64,000 bases of DNA, from positions 31,891,339 to 31,955,338 of the forward strand of contig CM075189.1 in NCBI GenBank assembly GCA_037577475.1, read 5' to 3'. Below the pieces are notes generated by a model, which saw only the letters and a list, made by a program, of their open reading frames with translations, did not search any database and was not told the origin of the DNA. How positions within the stretch are numbered: position 1 is the stretch's first letter; the number at the start of each line of letters is the position of its first letter. Origin of the DNA: Chaunax sp. Z400 (lineage: Eukaryota > Chordata > Actinopteri > Lophiiformes > Chaunacidae). Positions 1 to 13,259 of the stretch are shown in pieces. Position numbers and translations under genes: made by a program.

Positions 1-266
1 AGATACAATTATTCATCAATATATCAACAGTAAGCATTTAATCATATCAATGCTTAATGAATATGGTTTTGGGCCTTAAAGCCTTCCATAGAAGTCAAGA
101 TATTTATCTGTGGTGGATCTGGAGGATCAGCAAAGTTAAAAAGTGTCATTGTCTTTGGAATCATGACTACAAATTTCAATTTGCTAGTGTTTAGCCTTTA
201 GTGTTCACCAGCTGATTTGAATTTCGTATTTTAGAACACATTTTCTCTGATGCAGTGATTATACTG

Positions 267-317
<51 letters not shown>
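267..317 (+). repeat. Compound (CA)8(GA)n microsatellite
   Basis: CA units from 267 to 282 switch directly to GA units up to 317. It is one of three microsatellites within the first 800 bases. The rest of 1-1600 shows no gene or other repeat. Confidence 0.92.
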
Positions 318-320
<3 letters not shown>

Positions 321-410
321 AGCTGAGGGAGACAAATCACCTCTCTGGCCCTTCACAGCAGGAGACAGCTCCTTGACAGAGGAACAAAAATTGTCACACA
401 GCAGCCCCCT

Positions 411-411
<1 letters not shown>

Positions 412-451
<40 letters not shown>

Positions 452-525
452 ATACACACACACACACACTCACACACACACACACACACTCACACACACA
501 CTCACACACACACACACACACACAC
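412..525 (+). repeat. Interrupted (CA)n microsatellite
   Basis: About 114 bases of CA broken by CT and TCAT interruptions, indicating an old array. Its open frames (His-Thr or Cys-Val repeats) are not genes. Confidence 0.92.
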
Positions 526-750
526 TCATGCACAGGCCCCTCACCAGACTCTCTGGTAGGGAGACAGGCTGTCATGTGTGTGTGTGTCAGTGTGAGAGGA
601 GCTCGTCTTAATTAGCTGCTATCCTGATGACAACAGACTAGGGTCAAACTGTGCTGGGCGGCGCTGAGTGTGTGTGGGTGTTAAGGAGCATCGTTGACTT
701 CTCTTCTTCATGACATGTCTGAGAGCTGAAAACACTTCTTAATCACTGCT

Positions 751-753
<3 letters not shown>

Positions 754-793
<40 letters not shown>
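754..793 (+). repeat. (AC)20 microsatellite
   Basis: Forty bases of uninterrupted AC. Confidence 0.92.
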
Positions 794-795
<2 letters not shown>

Positions 796-1614
796 CAACC
801 TCCATCACCAGGACATACACTCGTATGCACACACAGTTCATGTGTTGATGGATTGCACCCCGGCCAGGAGGAGTATCGCTGCTCTCCCCTTTGTTTCTTG
901 TTTGTTGAACAGATGCTTCACAATGACACACTGACGATACCTGGAGCTGCTCCATGTTACATCAACAGGAAACCGTTTGTGGATTCTCTGCATGATTAAA
1001 TGATGGATTGGTGGGATGAGTCTTTTAATGGCAAGAAAATTAGTATTCCTAGAAAACAACTGAATGAGTGACAGAGTAGTTTTACACCAGAGAGACCTGG
1101 AACACATTATGTGTTAGTAGCTGCCTGCCCACTACATTTGGCCATAAAAAGCTCAGGGGCTGCAAGAGGGTCCCAGAGGTGGATCTTTTAATTAATAATC
1201 TAATGGTTATGTGCTGCTCTGGGGACCATTTTTCAGCTGTTTATCATGTTTGAAGTGGTTCAGTGCACATGATTTAATGTTACCATGCTGGGCTTTCTGA
1301 GGTGGTGACTGCAGCAGAGGTCAGTCCAGTAAGTGAATCATCTTGATAAGGGGCTGCAGTTGTAAGTACTGGAAGTAGATCGGCTTGATGCTATAGCTCA
1401 TTTTGATGAGACGTCCTGAATGAGTAACAAGCTGAAAAGAGGTGTCTCAAGATTTTCAGGTGTTGAGGATACTACATTGAAAGCCTTTCTTTGTATCAAA
1501 CCTGCCTACTATAGAACTATAAGATTTGTTTGATGAGAAACTTTTACTGCAACACAATGGATCACCATGTGGCGACGCACAGTGTTGGCCCGTCAAACAT
1601 TCGCAGTAGCATGT

Positions 1615-2960
1615 ATAATTGCCCAGGGTGGTAAACTCCTGTCTCTGTATTATAGACCTCTATTCAGTTTTTCAGTGTCTTAAAACTCCCAGATCTTGAG
1701 GTGAAGTACAAATGGTCCAAAGGGGGTTTTAGAAACCAAGGGGTGACTTTGACTAGCAGTTCTTTGCAATTATACACAGCCAATGATGATAAACTCATCT
1801 CTCAGGTTAAAAAAGACTTGGAAAGATGGGAGAGCTCCCTCTATTAGGATGAATGTGTTGCGATTCAAAGTTCTCAGTTCCCACAAGGAGAAGGGCGGCT
1901 TAGCCTTGCCTAATTCCAGAAGTTATTACTAGGCATCACAACTTAGAATTCTGGTCTCATGGATTAGGTTTGATGTAGATACAAAATGGGTGCAAATAGA
2001 ACAAGGTTCTGTTGCTGATGAGTCAATCTCTGTTCTCCCCTTTCTAAAGGCAAAGGTCTGGAGGAAACTTAAGATACAGAATGAATGGGTTAATTACACT
2101 TTAATGGTCTGGGAGAAGGTACAAAAATCACTAAATCTACCAATATCTCTACCAAGGGCAACAAAAATAGCTTCAATCTGCGACTTTTTACCCGCCAAAC
2201 TAGATGGAGCTTTTATTAAATGGGCTGAGAAAGGTCTGGTGACAGTGAATCAGTTATTTGAAGGAAAGACTCTCAAAGCTTTCTCTCAGCTTCAGGCCCA
2301 GTATGGTATTGCATCTAAAGATCTGTTCAGATACTTCCAGATACAACACTATTTAGTGACACATGAGGAATGGTACAAAATCAAAGAAGTACCAACTAAC
2401 TTTTGAACAGTACTGGATAGAGATAGTTGAGAATCAAATACACCCTAAGAAAATAGTTTCATGTTTATACAGTATCATTCGCATGGATTTGACGGACAAT
2501 ACATTAGATGTCAAAAGTAAATGGGAACTGGAAGCTAACGTCTTTTGCTTAATAGCACATGAGATGATATCAATAAACTGGTGTAAGCCACATCCACCTA
2601 CACTGCACCAATGGACTCAGAAGCTTAAGTATGTGAACTGTATGGAAAACATAACCTCATGACTGCAACTCCAGAGTGACCTTTATTTAGAAAGGTGGTC
2701 TTCTGTTATATTGTACCTAGCAACGTGAAGATCCTGTGAACATTTAGCCTGACTTTTTTCTTCCTTCTTTCTTTCTTTTTCCTTTCTTAGCCTTTAAGCC
2801 TGTACACTGTGAATGTATACGTATAAGCACTGTGTATATGGGTGCATTTTTATTTTATTTTTACATATAAATTTTCATGGGTTTATAGTTAGACCAACCT
2901 TTTTTTGTATGCAAAGTGTTGCGAGACTTCTTGTCAAAGATGTTGTTTTAATAAATGTTT
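1615..2960 (+). mobile_element. L1-type LINE, degraded 3' end
   Basis: The plus strand encodes, with frame breaks, the region C-terminal to reverse transcriptase of a fish L1: KKDLERWESSL, HKEKGGLALPNSRSYY, LRILVSWIRFDVDTKW, then an open stretch 1990-2406 with LPAKLDGAFIKWAEKGLVTV and DLFRYFQIQHYLVTHEEW, followed by 2363-2662 in another frame. A short 3' UTR ends AATAAATGTTTAAAAAAAAC near 2960, the polyA-like terminus. It is inactive. Confidence 0.82.
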
Positions 2961-4557
2961 AAAAAAAACAACCTCCCAGCTCTATTACTCCCACTAGTCT
3001 TCCTTGAAGGTATTTGATTGTCATTGATCCGAGCTCTGCAGAAAATTTGTGATTTATTGGCAGAGCGACTCCGAAACAGACTAAAAGTAAAAAGCAGAGA
3101 GGTGGCCTGAGCTGCAGAAGTTGTAATCTAGTTTGTGCCTGGTGGAAAGTCTGTATAACGTTGGTCAATATTTACAGCAGTCGAATAGTTGCGGCCAAGT
3201 GGGATGGATCTAAGACACATGGTCACCTGTTTTGCCTGATCTGAACTCTAATGATACTTAAATGTATAAATCTGATGCGACTCTTTCGATACCCTGAATA
3301 TAGATTTTTCTCCGGTGGCCCTGAAGTGCAAATCACAACGACAAAAAGGAAAACACGACAACAAATCTAAAAACACAATCGCAGATAACAAATACAACGG
3401 CATATTGCAAAACACATTTTGAAAAAATATGAAAATAAAAGATGACAAAGAATCAGAAATCACAACGGCAAAACAGAATCCAAGAAACAGAAAACACAAC
3501 GACATTAATTTCTTCTGGAAGAGGTTGGTATCTGCTGTTGACAAAGATCGTCGCTGATTGAACATATTTGAAATACATTTTAATAAGTGTAATAACAACT
3601 TTTAATAAGTTTCAATAGATTCTCAGTGACCATTTTCAACAATGAGGGTAATCCATCTTAATGTTTTTGATTCCCCCATCCTGGTTTTCCTTCACTAGAT
3701 GAAGGCAGCCAGTGCATCCTTCCAGTGATTCAGTTTTACAGTTAGGTATGCAATGAGAATTATATCATTTGGGCTTTTGTCTGCTTCCATATTCCAGACT
3801 GTTCAGGTGGAAATGGTCCATGTGCTGGTTGTACCTAATGTCAACCTTCCATCATGAATGCATGACATTATAAAAGTGTTTTTCTCTTTAAACAGCATCA
3901 AATATGACTAATGCTGTCACAAATAAATAAAAACAGCTTGAACTAACACGTATCACCTCTCAAAAGAGTTTTCCATCTTCTGTCAGTGGTACAATATTTC
4001 AAACTGCTCATTTATCTGCATCAAACGCCTGGAAACAATCCCAATTCAGACAGCTTGATGGTTGGGTGGAAATGCGTCTCGAGTGGTGTTGGCTTCTCTT
4101 CTGACAAAAACTTTTGTTTTCTTTGTGCAGAAGCCCTGCTAGTAGTGATGCTCCTTCTGCTATCATTATGTAGCTACTTAATACCATAAACAGAAACAGA
4201 ATAAAAAGAAGAGAATGGGGTCATGAGGCTGCAGTGATGGGCTTGTAATGGACTATAAAACAGCAGTAAAATCCCAACACTTACCCTCACAGGTCAAATA
4301 CCATATACATTCACACAAGGCATATCTGCCACAGACCTCCTTAGACTGTCATAGTTCAAACTGAAATAATAAAAAAAAACTGGACAAACGTGCAGCTGCA
4401 CAACTGCACGTGAATATATTACATTTTTGTGTGTTTTTTACAACAACTACCAGTTGGTGTTTAAAACATGATTTTCAGTCTGCAGAAAATCATCCATAAC
4501 CATAATAAAGAAAAATCGAAAATAACAACACGAGTAGATGCTGAAACAGAAAGCAGT

Positions 4558-4594
<37 letters not shown>

Positions 4595-7500
4595 GAAAGC
4601 TCTCCAGCTCTGATCAAGAGTCTTTGAGGCTGTAGCCTGGGGATTATTTTGAGGATCAACCCAGGTCATTTCCAGTGGCGGATCTAAAGGGTGGCATGCA
4701 GTGGCTGCGGTCAGCCCGGTTTTGAACAGTATTATTGAAAAATATGAGAAGTGCAAATGAATACAGCAAGAGATAACACCATGGACTGCCAAGCTCTACC
4801 TCTCTTGTTCATAACTTTGCTGTTCACAACTATGGATTAAGAGATTACACAACAGTAACGGCAGAGAAAGAGGAAGTCAGCAGACCATGCGTTAGGCGTT
4901 GCTGCGCAGGGTTATCAACATCCACCTGTAGAAGAATCGCTGCAGGTGGAGCGTGGTGGGGTTGCTTTGTTGAAGTGTGTTTTGTTTATTAATTGCACAT
5001 TTCATTGTGTGAGGAATGGATTAAACAGGATTCAGTTCATTAGTCATGCAGCTGCAGCTCCCAACCATTTTTTGCAAGTCAAAATCAAGTTTCAAGTCTC
5101 ATGTGGCTGTAATAATCTGCTGCACGTAATCCAGTCTGCTTAGAGCAATGCACCCGTCTCTAAGGAATTCATATGCATTGTGTCGGCATTGATGAGTTGT
5201 TTGGTATATAGTCATTTTAAATATTCTATTTAATGCAATGTGAAATCTGCCCACTTAAACATGAGGGTATAAAGGCTGGGAACCAGTAAAACATACTGCT
5301 GTGAGAAAGCTGCACTCTTCAGCAGTCCAGAGAGGAGCAGAGTAGGTAAAAAGGCAGTGCTCCACACAAGTGGCGAGAGAAAGAGCGCACAACGGAATCA
5401 CCCGATATCAATCACTCTGTTAAACAGTCAATACAGAGGAAGTCATATATACTAATGGGAGATCCCACAAATAAAGGTGAGAAGAAAACCACAGCCGGTA
5501 CTTCTATGAGAACATGTGTGAATAGCAAACACTCATCTCCAAGTATTCAGCACAGGCAGACCAAGTTAACCCCCATAGCTACATGGATAGAAGCAAGCTA
5601 ATTTTAGAAAGCTAATACTGAGCTAAATGTGTTTGTTGAGAGTCCATGGGTGCTAACTTATCCAATGTGTTTTCAGGGGCCTGATCAGCATCTTTATTGT
5701 GTTACTGTAGAGGTTGTAGTTAGTGCTTCCTTTCTTTGGGCCTTATGTGAAGGTGCTAAAGGTTATGATACGTCTTAGTAGCTGCAAGTGGAATCACCAT
5801 GGTGGTGGTGTTGCTGCGTCATCTGTGGCTGTGCACAGCAGATCCATAATGATAATGATCAGGAGGGGAATGACACTCAGCTCATGCTTCTGAGACAGTT
5901 CTTAAATGTTAATGGACCCAAAAATAAAACAAAGATTTTTAGTCCAAAATCAGCAGTCTGAGTCAATTCTCAAGTCTTTGGAGGATGAGTTCAAGGCTGA
6001 TGGCTGACTGGGAGCTTGAGTAATGGCTGGATCTGGCTGTGAGCATGAGGCTGCAGGCTGTAGGAGGAGTGAGACGCTGGGCTGATGGCTGGCAGAGGGA
6101 TCCCAAAGCAAAGGAGGAGAGCAGGGGTTACCAAGGAAATATATCAAACGAGATGTGTGTAACCAAACAGGAAGCAGGTGTGCAGAGCAGCCATCACAAA
6201 TACAAGCACTTAAGGAGAGGGGGGGAAGAGAGGCAGGCAAGGAAACAGGAACACAACACTGGATGGCAGTAGAGTCACAGCTGAGCTGAGACAGACAGAA
6301 GTCAAAAACACAAATTCACTCAACCTTGATTGAGTGAACAATTTATTTCTAACATGCAAACAACAACAACAAAAAAATAAAAAGAATTAAATGAAAAGTA
6401 CAGTACACTGTGAAATCAGAAACTCAACATATTAACAAACCAGTTTATAAACAAGCATATTTACATACTCAAAAAGGAGAAGGAAGAAGTATAAACATCT
6501 CCACTATTCATTCATTAATAATACATATTATCTTTATTTAACTTCCTTTGTCCCATAATTTCCGACTTATACACATACAGTTATACATACAGACATATAC
6601 AAATACCCCCATATACATAAACATATTTATATGCATGCATACCTACACACCTTTCCACAGCATTCAGTGGGAAGTCGTTCACCATTACTATTAAATGATC
6701 TGTTATTGTGTTTTAGGCTTACATTCATGCCTACATTTTAGACTTAGTGATGAGCTTATGTTCAATGGAAAATGTTGGAAGATTCGAAAATGAAACAATT
6801 CATTGATATTTATTGCCACCTAGATATTTCTCAATTCTTGACTCTTTTTTGGATGAAGTACATTGTGAGTACATTTAATTGACCTTTTTAGGACATACTA
6901 GCTTTTAAAATTGATCTCTTGGTGTTACAGAATCAATCCAAACAGTAGATCCAGGTTTTAAAATAATGAACGATTACATGCTTTCCATAATAAGATCATT
7001 TGCATAGAAAATGAAAGTGTTGTTTGTCCAGGTTTGAATGAAAGAAATAGCATAAATAGAGCTCATAGGATTCATCTTGCCACGACTTTCTGTGTTTAAC
7101 TCTTTCAATTTCAACCAAAGCTGTAAACAGGCATCACCATGCCGAGAGCCATACTGCTACAAGCTATGTGGTAACACGTGGATTACGCTATGAAAGAAAG
7201 TGATACTAAACCTGAATTGTCCAAAACTAAATCTCACACTGTTTTTTGCCCAAATGAATCATCTTCTCACTCTGAGTTAGTTTAGAGGGAAATGGCAGAA
7301 AGCAGACTTTTTGTTAAAAGAACATTGGACATCTTGACTGACTGGTTTTCTCTTCATAAGAGACTCTGCAGCCACCTATCAGCAGGGATAACAGGGTGTG
7401 ATGTCACAAGCAATTTAATAACTCACAGCTCTAAGGAACTCACAAGAAATGAATTTTCACCTTGCCTCCTGTCTCTGGGCTACAGGCTCAGCAGACCAAA

Positions 7501-8066
7501 ACATGTCGCTTACCATCCTTCCTCATAACTGTCCCATCAATCTCTTTCTCACCCACCTAAATAATCGTAGAGCAACACTTGCAGTGAAGTAGAAGTCATT
7601 CAGGCCAAAGGCAAGACATCAGAAACTAGACAGTCAATTTTGGTTTTGCAATAATCTCAGAGCTTCTACCTGTATCTAATCTGTAGTGAGGCAGAGGCTG
7701 GAACTGAATCCCTTGTTTCTGGTCTTCTGAATGCAATTTATGTACCTTCGAACCACATGCTTGTTGGAGGACGTACAAAGTTGAATTCAGTGCTCGTGTG
7801 TTTGGGGCTAATAAAGCTGATGGCACTTCGAGCTACTGGTTTGATTACAGAGAGTTATCCTGAGTCCTCCTCATTCTCATTCCGAGTCTCCTTCTCATTT
7901 CCTCTTTCCCTCTGCTGCCGACACACAAAAAAGGATCAGAGAGGAAAAAAAGGCAAAGAAAGAGGAGTGGAGGGAACACGGTGGGTGGTGTTTAACCTTT
8001 ATAGAGATGCCACTTTGTTGATTTTCCCCTGCGTTTCATCTTACACTCAACTAATTAAAACCATCA
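2961..8066. other. Intergenic stretch, no recognised gene
   Basis: Nothing coding was recognised. An A/C-rich low-complexity tract at about 3313-3506 repeats AACACAACGAC-like words. The blocks at 5910-6300 and 6330-6850 look like dispersed-repeat ends (AAAAGGAGAAGGAAGAAGTA at 6470 resembles fish LINE 3' sequence), but this is unproven. Confidence 0.4.
4562..4590 (+). repeat. (AC)n microsatellite
   Basis: About 29 bases of AC units in intergenic DNA. Confidence 0.88.
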
Positions 8067-8094
8067 AACACACACACACACACACACACACACA
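8067..8094 (+). repeat. (CA)n microsatellite
   Basis: About 28 bases of CA units in intergenic DNA. Confidence 0.88.
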
Positions 8095-9734
8095 ACTACA
8101 CGCATTTCTCCGTCTGCTAATTAAAGTGTCTGTTTCTACCTGATCTCCTCTTTCACTGCATCCCTCCATCGCAGCTTCATTTAGACAGGAGCTGGAATAT
8201 CACCTGTACGTCTTGATCATTCATGAGTCCACGCTGCGTTTGCTTTTGCATTATTTTTCTATGGAGTTGTAGATTTATTCAGGTTGGTAGATGCACTGCT
8301 GTCCTCCTTTCACCTCTCCCTCTCATCCTTCCAATGCTCTCCTCGATTTTCTTCCACCGTCACCTCGCTGAACTTGTCATCCTCTCATCCTCTCTCCCCC
8401 AGCCATCATAAGAGACCCCAGTGCTACATACAGACACATTGAGGAGCTCGGAGACCAGAATCTCAGGCAGAGCTGCTTAATACTCTAACGGGTAAATCCT
8501 GTTAAATTATCAACAATAAAAGAGGCAGTTTTGCAGCATGCATTTGAGTCCACCAGTGACTTTACAGCTACATGCTAAGAATCATCCATCAGAGTGTAGT
8601 AGACCTACATCATTTTGGGGGCTTTGGGGTTTTTTTGGGGCGAATCAAAGGAGCAATATGATAAAAGAGATTGTCAAATTTTAATGCTAACATCCAGAAA
8701 AACACAAGAAATGTCTTTCCTCTGGATTTCACATAGACAAAACAGTAACGTGACACTTCGTGTGTGGCACTCTCAGTCTTTTGAAATAGATCACATCCTG
8801 TCTGCTTTTTTTTTTTTTCAAGCAGCAGCTGAAAATGTATAAAACCTCTCTTGATGTGATGACGTTGATGAAGCAGGCTGACATTCATGTAGTCTCTAAG
8901 ACAAGGCTGGAATTATGCTCCTGCAAAGATACCCATAAACATTTCTGCAGACCTTACAGGGAAGGGCGTTAGGGGTAACGATAAGTCCCAGAAACTCCCA
9001 TCAAGCACACTGATTGGTTTCAGAAGGCAGAGAAGAAAAGCAAAGGTAAGCATTTTACTTTTTGAATGTAAACTAGCAAAGGCTAGTGCAGACTGCAAGT
9101 TTGAGAACTGCACTACTTACAGAACTCATCTCAGCTGAGGTATATTCTTTAAAATCTTATTGCAGCTGGTTGGGTCTGTGACTGGTGCAAATTATTCCGA
9201 TGTTCAGCAAAAACAAGCACAGGGAAGCAGTGTGTCCCCTGCCTTTGGCTTCCTGTTGGGCTCTCACTGGATGCTGCTTGTCTGCCATTTGAAGGTGTTC
9301 CAACTACAAGCACATATTGTTTCTCTCTATGATACAATTTGTTTGAAATATGGGGGCTGAGCGAGCCCAGTCTCATTACCAGGGTGTCAAATATTGCTGT
9401 TTTGGCACATCCCTCTGCATCTCATCCAGACACAAAAGGTGCTCCTGTGCATCTGGATAAGATGCACCTAGTTTAATGTACCTCCAATGGAAACACATCA
9501 GCCTCAGTATATAAATGGAATAACTGCACAACACAACATAGCTCACAAAGTGAGAAAGTCCCAGGAGGGATGGAGGTTGATTGGTGGGTCACACATGACT
9601 TTCACCCATGAGATTGGAGTTTGTGTCCCGTATGAAAGCAAACACATGTTATCAATCTTTTCCTAAACCTAGAGGTTTGGTGCCATTTCATGTCAAGCAC
9701 GTGTTAGTAAGACTTTGTGGGTCAGAAGCTTTAC
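8095..9734. other. Intergenic stretch, nothing recognised
   Basis: Only short open frames without conserved motifs; no RNA gene or repeat was identified. Confidence 0.45.
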
Positions 9735-9966
9735 TTTTGTCACCTACAATTATACAGTATACACAGTACAATGTAGCAAAACTGGTTCTCTGCATTTGAC
9801 CCATCCCCAAGGAGCAGTTGGCAGCCCTTATGGCGCCCGGGGTGCAAACTGGCGTTCAGTATCTTACTCAAGGATACTTTGACATGTAGACTAGGGGAAC
9901 TGCGGATCGAACCACCAACCTTCTGATAAGTGGACGACCGCTCTTACCACCTAAGCCACAGCCACC
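9735..9966 (-). mobile_element. tRNA-derived SINE
   Basis: The minus strand has a tRNA-like head (about 9905-9962) with GGTTGGTGGTTCGATCC as the B box, then a body with GGGCGCCATAAGGGCTGCCA and ATGGGTCAAATGCAGAGAAC, widespread in fish SINEs. The head sequence is close to that of the SINE at 29945-30195. Confidence 0.72.
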
Positions 9967-9969
9967 ACT

Positions 9970-10052
9970 AAAGCTGCGAGTTGAGAGGACTGGCGATCAA
10001 ACCGCCGGCCTTCTGTAGGCTGGGCGGTCGCTCTACCCCTGACCCACAAGCG
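9970..10052 (-). mobile_element. Second tRNA-like SINE head next to the first
   Basis: The minus strand reads GTGGGTCAGGGGTAGAGCGA then GGCGGTTTGATCGCC, another A-box/B-box pair in the same orientation as the neighbouring SINE, whose head ends only a few bases away. No SINE body follows it of its own, so it looks like a second promoter head joined to, or inserted beside, the first element. Confidence 0.55.
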
Positions 10053-11703
10053 CTCAGCCTCAGACGCCAAAGGATGTGTTTGGATGAGAAGCACAATGCC
10101 ATGAACAAATCAGTGTGTGATGGATGAGCTGTGATGCGAATACGAATACGAAAACTGTCAGGATGCTGTGATGAGAATGTGTCGGCTGAGCAGCTGCAAG
10201 GCTGTTCTCAGTCAGACAGATAAAGGTTTAGCGTGCTAACTCCAGGTTGCAAAATCTGACTCATATGGAATCTTCGCCTCTGGTGGGGACAACAAGGTCA
10301 ACAGTTGAATTGGTGCCACGTGATTAATTCAGAAGTTGCCCTGGATTGTCATGGTGAAAATGGAATTGAGCCTGAAGGAGATTTTCTGGTTGATTTCCAT
10401 TCCAACCCTCCTCTGAGAATGAGAGTGTGGTAACAAGTGGCCCGTATGAATTTCTTGTGCAGGGTGGATTGACTCACACTCACAGATCATCTCAGACAAG
10501 GAGGTTAGGGTAGAACCAACTTCACATTGAAAGGAGTTGGTTGAGGCGATTCAGGCTTTTGGTCTGGATGCCTCTATGAGCAGGCATTTCATGCATTTGA
10601 CCACAACAGGACATGGCCAAGATGTATCCTGGAACTCCTCCATCCAAGCTTTGATTCCATGCTAACTGTTGTCACAGATCTCTAAACTTTGCGTCTGACA
10701 GGTAAACAGTGACCAAGTGGTGATGTCTGCATTAGGCTTAACCTTCTGTTTTGTTCTTCTTTTTCTTTTGTTAATCCATAATAATACATATATTATCACC
10801 TAATGTTGTGTTTCATCTTTTTATCAACTAAAGTTCTTGTGAACATTAAAAGTTTTGAACTTCCATTTGCTATTTATGGCCTGTAGGCCTCATTGACCTG
10901 AGCTCATATCTCTTGGCCATCATTCTGCCACAAAATGAACTGTGAGCAAGACCTCAAAAAAGCTTTATATACCAGAGCTGTGAGAAAGTTTTTTATATCA
11001 TTGAAACAATGTCAGGGTTGTTTTTGACAATTGCCAACAGGTGAGGTTGCCATGGGGTAAAAATTATATTGGGGATAGGTTCCCATGGCGGTTGACATGG
11101 AAGCCAAAAAGGGGCGTTTCTAATGACCGGTCAAGATCAATAGAACACCAAAAATTTAATAAAAATTCTCCAAATTTATTTTATGTGTTCAGATGCTATG
11201 TGTGAACAAAGTCATGGAACCTTATGACAAACAGATGGAATTTACTACATTTTTTAGAAAGAAAACTTTTAAATCTGTCAGATTTGACCGAAAAATAAGT
11301 CAGGTTAAAAGTTCTTCTACTATATATGCATGTGTGTAGCTAACCAGATACCAGTTAAATATCTGCAACTAAAAGTCTTGCATTTTACAGTTTTAACCTC
11401 CCTTGTTCTTCACTCTCCCTCCTCCTTCTCTTCTTCTTCATGTACCGTTTTTTTGTGTTCCTGTACCCCAACAAATAACAGATTTTACCAACACAAATAC
11501 TTGGTTTGTACTTGGGCAGAAAGAAAACATGCTGTTTTTCATAGTCTGCTGAACAACACGGTCGAAGCAAACTATCTTTTCTGTCAAAAATCCATAACTC
11601 TGCAGGATGTGCAATCCAACCAATCCGAAAGAAGAACCTTGCCAACGGTCCCCTCCATCTCCCCATGTCCCTCAACGATTTCTTTTCTCCAGCAACACAA
11701 ACA

Positions 11704-11706
<3 letters not shown>
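10053..11706. other. Intergenic stretch, nothing recognised
   Basis: No exon, RNA gene or identifiable mobile element was seen. Confidence 0.45.

Positions 11707-11759
<53 letters not shown>
11707..11759 (+). repeat. (CA)n microsatellite
   Basis: About 53 bases of uninterrupted CA, flanked by ACACAAAC-type variants. Confidence 0.92.
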
Positions 11760-11764
<5 letters not shown>

Positions 11765-12033
11765 ATACACACCCTGCCGAGCAGGAGGATCAGGTTTGGC
11801 AGACGAGCAGCGCTGTCATTTATCAGCCACATCCCAGTGGTAACATAAGGGATAGGCCGCACAAGTGTGCAGCAGTGTGTGTTGGTGTGTGTCAGCTAAA
11901 TTGGGTGTAGCATCAAACAATTGATCCAAAATTTAGTTTGATGCATCCTGGCTTGAACTTGAGGAGGGGGGGGGCTGAGACAAGGAGGTGAAGAAAAAAG
12001 GGGGAGACAGTTTGAAAATGTTCGAGGAGATGT

Positions 12034-12127
12034 TGAGTGTGATCCACTGAGTGTGATCTACTGAGTGTGATAGACTGAGTGTGATAGACTGAGTGTGATC
12101 CACTGAGTGTGATAGACTGAGTATGAC
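12034..12127 (+). repeat. 14-bp minisatellite, about 6.7 copies
   Basis: The unit TGAGTGTGATNNAC is repeated in tandem; the two variable bases are CC, CT or AG. It lies in intergenic DNA and has no gene association. There are no spacers, so it is not a CRISPR-like array. Confidence 0.9.
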
Positions 12128-13259
12128 GCAGCATCATTCTGAATACATCTAATACATCCTTTCTCTTCTTTTTAATCATACTCACTGTGGTAACTGAAAC
12201 AAGCCAAGTCTGCCTCATGAATGTGAATACGTTATCTCACAGCTTGAGGTTTATCATTTGGAGACAGACTTTAGAATTACGATACCCCATGTTGTCCTGT
12301 ATAATACACTAGTGCCATCCAGTGGTGAAACAACAACTTACTCATTTCCAGTGGCCTTGCAATCCTAATGAAAAGGATTTAGTATTTTTCTGTTTAGTTT
12401 TGACATTTTTCATGCTTTACAAGCTCTGTTATTCCCTCAAACACTGCTAACATGGTAGTTTATTCGAAACTGAAACAAAATGAGCCATAAAATAAACTAC
12501 AGGTATTAAAAGATTTTCAGCAGACAGTAGAGGGAAATAGAAGATACACCTCCAGGTAAAGTTCATACCCATAAACCCAGTCTGTTAAAGTTAGCCTAAC
12601 GCTCTTGGAGCTCCCAAAATTAGACTTTTTGTCGACAGAAAATGTTCATCTTGTCCTAAAATCTAATTTATTCTCTATGTTAAAGCTTCATTAATATTTT
12701 TATATTAAAGCAACGTTATGCAACTATTTTACCTTAAGATGACGGCTTCAAAATCATTTTGTTGGTAACCTGACTTTTAATAGGTAGATATCCTGAAAGA
12801 GGTGTGAGTGCTTCACGCCACTACATCGCACAACAACCAGAATGGGTCAGCTAAGAGCAAATAAGAAGCCAGCTTGGTGTTCTTAGTACACAACAATTTT
12901 CTATCCAATGAAACGATAGAAGCTGGAGCAGAGCCGCAATGAGTACAGTACAAAATACAACTTTATGATGTATTCACTTATTATTACACTTATGTATTCA
13001 CTTCTTCTCATACTGGGAGGTGCTGGGGGATGGGGGAGTCGACCCAGATCAGAGTCCTGGTCGGAGTCACTGTAATAAAATAACAACCTCAGCACCAGAG
13101 TGATGTAAAAGTACATAGTCCAGGTTTGAAAGAAAATACCAATTCTTGTATCATGTTGCTTTAGCGGTAAATACATGTAATTTGAAAGGTGGCATGCATC
13201 CATTTCAGCTCAACTTTCATTTTAGCATCTTTAAATTCATTATTTTGGTTCTCATCTGC
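12128..13259. other. Intergenic stretch, nothing recognised
   Basis: No exon or repeat was identified between the minisatellite and the Tc1 pseudogene. Confidence 0.45.

Noticed and set aside
1990..2662. 138- and 99-residue ORFs as host genes
   Set aside because: They match the C-terminal part of fish L1 ORF2 and are frame-shifted against each other.
12034..12127. CRISPR-like array
   Set aside because: Tandem 14-bp units without spacers in a vertebrate genome; it is a minisatellite.
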